From NCBI GenBank assembly GCA_934754755.1, contig CAKVJS010000003.1:1-20486 (forward strand): 20,486 bases of DNA, read 5' to 3'. This stretch comes from an uncultured Erysipelotrichales bacterium. GTDB taxonomy: Bacteria; Bacillota_I; Bacilli_A; Erysipelotrichales; Coprobacillaceae. A program made the position numbers and the translations under genes. The notes below the pieces were generated by a model. It worked only from the letters and a program-made list of their open reading frames with translations. It was not told the DNA's origin and ran no database searches. Below, piece after piece: positions 14,741 to 20,486 of this stretch; within the stretch, counting starts at the first letter, position 1; each line of letters begins with the position of its first letter.

Positions 14741-15244
14741 ATGACATATAAAAAATTAGATGCAATCAAACAATTCACTACACAACCTTTTCAAGATATT
14801 GGATCCGACTGGGTTTTGATTTCCGCCATCAAAGATGGTGTTGTTAACACGATGACAGCATCCTGGGGTGCGGTTGGGGTAATCTGGAACAAATACGTGG
14901 CGACCATCTATATTCGCCCACAACGCTATACTAAGGAATTCGTCGATCATTCTGATTATTTTACGATTACTTTTTTTGACTCCCATAAGCGAGAACTTTC
15001 CGTATTAGGAACGAAGTCCGGACGAGATGGTGATAAAATAAAGGAAGTTGGCTTTACAACTATTATGATTGATAATCAACCAACCTTTGAGCAGGGAAGA
15101 ACGGTTATGATTTGTCGTAAATTATACGCTGATACAATTAAAGAAGAATGCTTTATCGATCCAACGATCAATCAAACGATCTATCCAAACCATGATCAAC
15201 ATATGATGTATATTGCTGAAATTGAATCTATCTATGTAAAATAA
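14741..15244 (+). CDS. Flavin reductase-like (FMN-binding split-barrel) protein
   Basis: 167-residue cytosolic protein of the flavin reductase-like family. The pattern is typical: TMTASWGAVGVIWNK (38-52) forms the FMN-binding strands, YIRPQRYTKEF (57-67) follows, then FTITFF and LSVLGTKSGRDGDKI (86-100). Members either reduce flavins with NAD(P)H or simply bind FMN; the partner cannot be told from sequence. The start is supported by AGGAGG at 14730, six to seven bases before the ATG. It lies 55 bp after feoB with a TATACT in between (14715-14720 approx.) that may be its own -10. Because no terminator follows feoB, co-transcription with feo is possible; flavin reductases can supply Fe2+ by reduction, but that link is speculative here. 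Confidence 0.85.
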   Translation: MTYKKLDAIKQFTTQPFQDIGSDWVLISAIKDGVVNTMTASWGAVGVIWNKYVATIYIRPQRYTKEFVDHSDYFTITFFDSHKRELSVLGTKSGRDGDKIKEVGFTTIMIDNQPTFEQGRTVMICRKLYADTIKEECFIDPTINQTIYPNHDQHMMYIAEIESIYVK

Positions 15245-15288
15245 GTTTTAATTCGCATTTTTTGAACATACTACTATTGGTGATAAAA

Positions 15289-15996
15289 ATGGATTTTGAT
15301 ATTGGAATGATATTGGTACCCTTACTCTCCATTGGTACACTCTTTATTCTTACCAAACTAATGGGTTATCGACAATTTACGCAGTTAAGCATGTTTGACT
15401 ATATTATTGGTATTACCATTGGTTCGATTGCAGGGGAATTAATTACGATTGATTATGATGATATATTACGACCGATTATTGGGATGATAATGTACACTTT
15501 CTTTACTATTATACTATCTATTATTTGTCGTAAAAGTGTAAAGGCAAGAAAATTAATTGAGGGTCAACCAATCATTATGTATGAAAATGATTGTTTATAT
15601 AATAAACAATTAATCAAATCAAAAATGAATATTGATGAGTTCTTAATGCAATGTCGAGCGCAGGGATATTTCAATTTAGAGGAAATCGACACGATTATTT
15701 TAGAAAACAATGGAAGTCTAAGTTTTATCCCGAAAGAAAAATATCGTCCTACACAAGTTGATGATTTAAGTTTTATGGGTAAGAATGTCGAAGAAAAAAG
15801 ACCACCTACAATCTTAATTAAGGAAGGTAAAATTAATCAAGAACACTTAGATAAACTAAATAAAGATCGCCGATGGTTAGATAATACATTAAAAAATGCG
15901 AATATTGCATTGTCGGATGTGTTATTAATGTATATGGAACAAAATTCCAACGTACAAATATTTACCCTTAATAATAAGGAAAAATTATATAAATAA
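15289..15996 (+). CDS. YetF/YcaP-type membrane protein (DUF421)
   Basis: 235 residues from ATG 15289, which has GGTGAT five bases upstream; a TTG at 15262 gives a longer frame but has no ribosome-binding site. The N-terminal part holds about three TM segments with the family-typical KLMGYRQFTQLSMFDYIIGITIGSIAG, an arrangement conserved in DUF421 proteins. The C-terminal cytosolic part includes MNIDEFLMQCRAQGYFNLEEIDTIILENNGSLSF, matching the soluble YetF domain, and ends with a second alpha/beta segment (RRWLDNTLKNANIALSDVLL). In Bacillus, YetF-type proteins occur with spore germination and membrane-associated loci, but their function is unclear. It follows the flavin reductase gene closely with no terminator between them. 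Confidence 0.85.
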   Translation: MDFDIGMILVPLLSIGTLFILTKLMGYRQFTQLSMFDYIIGITIGSIAGELITIDYDDILRPIIGMIMYTFFTIILSIICRKSVKARKLIEGQPIIMYENDCLYNKQLIKSKMNIDEFLMQCRAQGYFNLEEIDTIILENNGSLSFIPKEKYRPTQVDDLSFMGKNVEEKRPPTILIKEGKINQEHLDKLNKDRRWLDNTLKNANIALSDVLLMYMEQNSNVQIFTLNNKEKLYK

Positions 15997-16027
15997 GATC
16001 TCTTACCGAAAAGAAGAGGTCTTTTTT
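15996..16027 (+). terminator. Intrinsic terminator after the DUF421 gene
   Basis: AGATCTCTT (15996-16004) and AAGAGGTCT (16014-16022), 9 bp with one G-U, followed by a T run to 16027. Confidence 0.85.
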
Positions 16028-16031
16028 ATAT

Positions 16032-16055
16032 AAAGAAAACGATGTTTCCATCGTT
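16032..16055 (-). terminator. Intrinsic terminator of the panT-coaBC-coaX operon
   Basis: Minus strand: AACGATG, GAAA tetraloop, CATCGTT, then TTCTTT. The stem begins inside the coaX stop codon. It faces the plus-strand terminator across only a few bases. Confidence 0.85.
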
Positions 16056-16830
16056 ACTTTAAGCTTTTAATATGTCTTTGATAAATATAATATAAACCTT
16101 TAAAGGTTAAATCGGGATCATATACGTCAATAGCTGCCACTTCTTGATAAATGATTTTACCGAGTCCTCCGGTTGAAACAACACGTAATGGCTTTTGGTA
16201 ACGTTCCTTCATGTTCCGGATAATATTTTCGGTTAATCCAATATACCCATATATAATTCCTGCTTGCATCGAAGAAACGGTATCTTTTGCGATGATTTCC
16301 TTCGGCTTGGCGATTTCAATCTCTGGTAATTTCGCTGCCTGATTCGACAAAGCGTTGGAACATATCCCAATACCAGGGGCGGTAACACCACCGATAAAAC
16401 AAGCATCATCGGTAATGATATCAAACGTAGTTGCTGTACCGAAGTCAATCACTAAACAAGCACAATGGTATTGATAATAGGCTCCAGCTACATCCACCAA
16501 TCGATCGGCTCCTAAACTCTTTGGATTATCAATTTGTATGGAAATACCGGTTTTAATACCGGGTCCAATATGAATGGGTTCTTTTTTTAAATACTTACGA
16601 ATCGCATTAGAAAAAGAATACATAATTTTCGGTACAACACTCGCAATAATAACATCTTCAATGTGTTCGATTTCCATATTCGAAGCAATAATGAAGTTTT
16701 GTAACATAAAGCCATATTCATCCGCGGTTCGTTCCAGCTTTGTTGTGAGTCGATATGTCTTAATAACGATATCCTGAATACAGACTCCCATCGTAATATT
16801 TGTATTTCCGATATCAATGACGATCAACAT
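16054..16830 (-). CDS. coaX: Type III pantothenate kinase
   Basis: 258-residue kinase that phosphorylates pantothenate, the first committed step of CoA synthesis. It belongs to the acetate/sugar kinase ASKHA fold: DIGNTN (6-11) binds ATP phosphate, GADR (107-110) holds the catalytic Asp109, DFGTATT (129-135) follows, and GGVTAPGIG (147-155) shapes the pantothenate site. Type III enzymes require a monovalent cation and resist feedback by CoA. The RBS AAGGAG is eight bases before the ATG. The first 17 bp overlap the end of coaBC, and it is the last gene of the operon. Confidence 0.95.
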   Translation of the reverse strand: MLIVIDIGNTNITMGVCIQDIVIKTYRLTTKLERTADEYGFMLQNFIIASNMEIEHIEDVIIASVVPKIMYSFSNAIRKYLKKEPIHIGPGIKTGISIQIDNPKSLGADRLVDVAGAYYQYHCACLVIDFGTATTFDIITDDACFIGGVTAPGIGICSNALSNQAAKLPEIEIAKPKEIIAKDTVSSMQAGIIYGYIGLTENIIRNMKERYQKPLRVVSTGGLGKIIYQEVAAIDVYDPDLTFKGLYYIYQRHIKSLK

Positions 16831-18013
16831 GTTTTTGACTCCTTATATGATGTAGGGTTAGTAAAATTTCTTTACTTAATGCATCTTTACTTAGTAAAGG
16901 CATATTGCGTATTCCTTGTGTATCGATGAGGAGCACTTGATTGGTATCTCCTTGAAAACCGGCTCCCTTTGTCGTAATATCGTTGGCGACTAACAGGTCA
17001 CAGCCCTTACGATGAAATTTATCCAGGGCATTTTTTTCTAAATTCTCGGTTTCCATTGCAAAACCACAAAGGGTTTGGTTTGTTTTATGACTTCCCAGAT
17101 ACGATAAAATATCTTCATTTTTGACTAACGCAAGGGTTGTCTGATCATCCTTCTTTTTAATCTTCTGTTTTTCAATATGTGCGGATCGATAATCACCAAC
17201 AGCAGCAGCTTTAATAATATAGTCTTGTTCTTTGTAGGTATCCTTTACAGCTTGCATCATCTCGCTTGCGGATTGGACGGATATACACCTTATTCCATAC
17301 GGTACCTTACATGCACTTGGACCACTAATCAAGGTTACTTCCGCACCGAGTTGAAATGCTTTTTTCGCTAATGCATAGCCCATTTTACCACTGGAATGAT
17401 TGGTTATAAAACGTACCGGATCAATCTTTTCTTGGGTTGGCCCAGCTGTAACCAATACCTTTTGATGACGCAGCGGTTTTGGCTCTAAACAATAGCTAAT
17501 CATTTCTTCTATATCCTTTAGATCTGCTAGTTTCCCACGCCCGATATCACCGCAAGCCAACAATCCTTGGGCCGGCTCAACGAAGGTAATACCATAACTT
17601 TTACAACGTTCAATATTGCGTTGGGTCGCTAAATTATTATACATATTCGTATTCATCGCTGGGGCAATTAATTTTGGACACGTAGCTGCTAAAAAAGTAG
17701 CTGTTAACATGGAATCGGCCTGTCCATTAGCGATACTCGCAATCGTATTCGCACTGGCTGGCGCAATCACAAAGCAATCTGCTTGTTTGGCTAGCGTTAT
17801 ATGCTTAATTTCACCCGTTGTACTTTCCTCCATGATATTCGTAATTACTTCCTTATGAATCAGAGAAGAAAAGGTTAGGGGGCTAATAAATTTTGTGGCA
17901 GACTCGCTCATAATAACTTCTATTTGATAGTCCTGTTTTTGTAAATCACTCACTAGTTGCGCTGCTTTATAAGCCGCAATACTGCCGGTTACGCCAATAA
18001 TTATATGTTTCAT
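16814..18013 (-). CDS. coaBC: Bifunctional phosphopantothenoylcysteine synthetase/decarboxylase
   Basis: 399 residues carrying two steps of CoA synthesis. The N-terminal CoaC flavoprotein decarboxylase domain (1-180) has GVTGSIAAYKA at 7-17, catalytic His71, PASANT at 85-90, PAMN at 118-121 and the flexible-flap CGDIG with Cys154. The C-terminal CoaB domain (about 184-399) has TAGPT (189-193), NHSSGKMG (205-212), AAAVGDY (269-275), the lysine-rich KIKKK (284-288) that contacts CTP, and GFAMET (317-322). All key residues are present. The start is defined by GAGGTG five bases before ATG 18013, which overlaps the panT stop as ATGA. Length and order match the standard fused Dfp. Confidence 0.95.
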   Translation of the reverse strand: MKHIIIGVTGSIAAYKAAQLVSDLQKQDYQIEVIMSESATKFISPLTFSSLIHKEVITNIMEESTTGEIKHITLAKQADCFVIAPASANTIASIANGQADSMLTATFLAATCPKLIAPAMNTNMYNNLATQRNIERCKSYGITFVEPAQGLLACGDIGRGKLADLKDIEEMISYCLEPKPLRHQKVLVTAGPTQEKIDPVRFITNHSSGKMGYALAKKAFQLGAEVTLISGPSACKVPYGIRCISVQSASEMMQAVKDTYKEQDYIIKAAAVGDYRSAHIEKQKIKKKDDQTTLALVKNEDILSYLGSHKTNQTLCGFAMETENLEKNALDKFHRKGCDLLVANDITTKGAGFQGDTNQVLLIDTQGIRNMPLLSKDALSKEILLTLHHIRSQKHVDRH

Positions 18014-18612
18014 TTTCTCACCTCGATGTAGGCTACTAATGGTCGGCTAATCGCCACCGCAATTACCGTTCCAACAATGGTTTCGACTAAGCCTTGGGTT
18101 CCTAATACACCAATAAAGTAGGGTAATAATTGGGAACTATCCTTACCAATCGCACTACCATACTGACTTCCAAAGACAACATAAATACCAAGTAAAACTA
18201 GGATCGTATTAGATAAAGAGCCCATAAGGGCACTACCTATCATGCCACTCGTTGGATATTTCGTGCCTACTCTTTCATATAGCCATCCTGCCACATAACC
18301 AATTAACATTCTTGGAACAATGGCGATCACACCACTCATAATATTGCCACTAATAAAAGGACAAAACACAAACGACGTAAAAGTTGGGCGTAAAATCCCA
18401 TTCATAATCGAACTAACCCCAAATAACAAACCAATTAAAGCTCCGCTTCTTTTTCCTAACACAATGCCAGCAATCAGTACGGGAATATGTAATGTTGTTG
18501 CATTTAGAGGTCCTAGGGGAATATATCCTAAAAAAGGAATGCTGATGAGAAGTAATTCTATTGCGATAAAAAAAGCATGTAAAACTAACATCTTTGTATG
18601 ATTCTGTTTCAT
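18010..18612 (-). CDS. panT: ECF transporter substrate-binding (S) component, probable pantothenate-specific PanT
   Basis: 200-residue integral membrane protein with about five to six hydrophobic segments. The sequence around LNATTLHIPVLIAGIVLGKRSGALIGLLFGVSSI is typical of ECF S components of the PanT type, where a Pro-rich strand and a GAxxGxxFG helix recur. Such proteins bind the vitamin and use a shared energising module (EcfA/A'/T), which is not in this window. The start is set at 18612 because GTGGAGG lies just upstream; an in-frame ATG at 18657 sits at the predicted transcription start and has no RBS. Linkage by ATGA overlap to coaBC and then coaX strongly indicates pantothenate as ligand. 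Confidence 0.85.
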   Translation of the reverse strand: MKQNHTKMLVLHAFFIAIELLLISIPFLGYIPLGPLNATTLHIPVLIAGIVLGKRSGALIGLLFGVSSIMNGILRPTFTSFVFCPFISGNIMSGVIAIVPRMLIGYVAGWLYERVGTKYPTSGMIGSALMGSLSNTILVLLGIYVVFGSQYGSAIGKDSSQLLPYFIGVLGTQGLVETIVGTVIAVAISRPLVAYIEVRK

Positions 18613-18662
18613 AAATCCTCCACTACCGTTTCTTTCGAATACAGTGTATTTTTGCATGCTTC

Positions 18663-18691
18663 ATTATACCCCATGTACATAAAAAAAACAA
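18663..18691 (-). promoter_or_regulatory. Promoter of panT-coaBC-coaX
   Basis: TTGTTT (18691-18686), 17-bp spacer, perfect TATAAT (18668-18663). Transcription would start near 18656, leaving a leader of about 45 nt. Confidence 0.85.
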
Positions 18692-18819
18692 TAAACAGGC
18701 GCTAAATGTAATACTACTGTGTATTTACAATCGATATAAGATATAGTGTAACAATGTAACCAAAAAAATAAAAATATAATAAAAAAAAGGTTGCAATGAT
18801 ACTGTTTCCATCAGAACTA

Positions 18820-18851
18820 TTGCGATTCCTCCATTTTTTATATACAGTATA
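18820..18851 (+). promoter_or_regulatory. Possible promoter and palindrome before the phospho-beta-glucosidase gene
   Basis: TTGCGA (18820-18825), 17 bp, TACAGT (18843-18848) is a moderate promoter match (4 of 6 each). The 11-bp perfect palindrome TATACAGTATA (18841-18851) overlaps the -10 and could be a repressor site of GntR type. Both calls are tentative. Confidence 0.4.
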
Positions 18852-18866
18852 GAGAAAGGAAGGTGA

Positions 18867-20300
<1,434 letters not shown>

Positions 20301-20448
20301 AAAGCAACTGTTCTTATACGTATTAAAATATAATAGGAAGCATGTAAACAAATATATAGATAAAGTTATAGGCAGAAAAAATTTCATACGGAGCACCAAT
20401 AGATGACAAACTATATATCTTACTTGGTGATTCTAGCATAGCCTAGAG

Positions 20449-20474
20449 ATCAGAACTTTTTAGTTCTGATTTTT
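20449..20474 (+). terminator. Intrinsic terminator downstream of the phospho-beta-glucosidase gene
   Basis: Perfect 9-bp stem ATCAGAACT / AGTTCTGAT with a TTTT loop, then TTTT, AGG and five T. It lies about 150 bp after the stop codon; the intervening DNA holds no convincing gene. Confidence 0.88.
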
Positions 20475-20486
20475 AGGTTTTTCTTG

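Noticed and set aside
15262..15288. TTG start giving a 244-residue DUF421 protein
   Set aside because: No ribosome-binding site before the TTG; ATG 15289 has GGTGAT at suitable distance and gives a normal N-terminus.
18613..18657. Longer N-terminus for PanT from the ATG at 18657
   Set aside because: That ATG falls at the predicted transcription start, has no Shine-Dalgarno, and the extra residues are unlike S-component N-termini; GGAGG just before 18612 decides the start.

Overview
The window is AT-rich, densely packed bacterial DNA with strong Shine-Dalgarno sites (AGGAGG), TTGACA/TATAAT-type promoters and many hairpin-plus-T-run terminators. Gene content points to a low-GC Bacillota: an M-box before mgtA, SmtB-type control of a Zn/Cd exporter, FeoAB, an ECF-type pantothenate uptake protein with CoaBC and type III CoaX, and a phospho-beta-glucosidase. 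A host-associated Erysipelotrichia-like lineage would fit, but that is inference. I see no rRNA, tRNA, CRISPR array, insertion sequence or phage gene.

Layout: 1-1130 is the 3' part of a leucyl aminopeptidase gene (+). From 1201 to 9257, three P-type ATPase genes lie on the minus strand: a MgtA-type Mg2+ importer, then two tandem CtpE-like paralogs. From 9538 to 15996 the plus strand carries a small unknown gene, an smtB-zntA operon (zinc sensor and P1B exporter), feoA-feoB (ferrous iron uptake), a flavin reductase-like gene and a YetF/DUF421 membrane gene. From 16054 to 18612 a minus-strand operon panT-coaBC-coaX takes up pantothenate and converts it towards CoA. Divergent from it is a family 1 6-phospho-beta-glucosidase gene (18873-20300), followed by a terminator near the right edge.

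The theme of 1.2-14.7 kb is metal-cation homeostasis: four P-type ATPases plus FeoB within about 13.5 kb, under several kinds of control. These are a Mg2+ riboswitch, an SmtB-like repressor with a complete alpha-5 zinc site and a palindromic operator, and a DtxR-like palindrome before feoA.

The most novel-looking item is the mgtA leader (about 4285 down to 3871, minus strand). An M-box with its own antiterminator/terminator is followed by a 17-codon ORF with a good ribosome-binding site, and then by a second intrinsic terminator. The 5' arm of that terminator can pair either with the ORF start region (8 nt) or with its Gly-Gly codons (7 bp). This suggests a second, translation-coupled attenuator in series with the riboswitch, analogous in logic to enterobacterial mgtL. 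A second notable point is an apparent charge exchange between TM4 and TM6 in the two CtpE-like paralogs (Lys with Asp/Glu in one, Glu with Asn/Val in the other).
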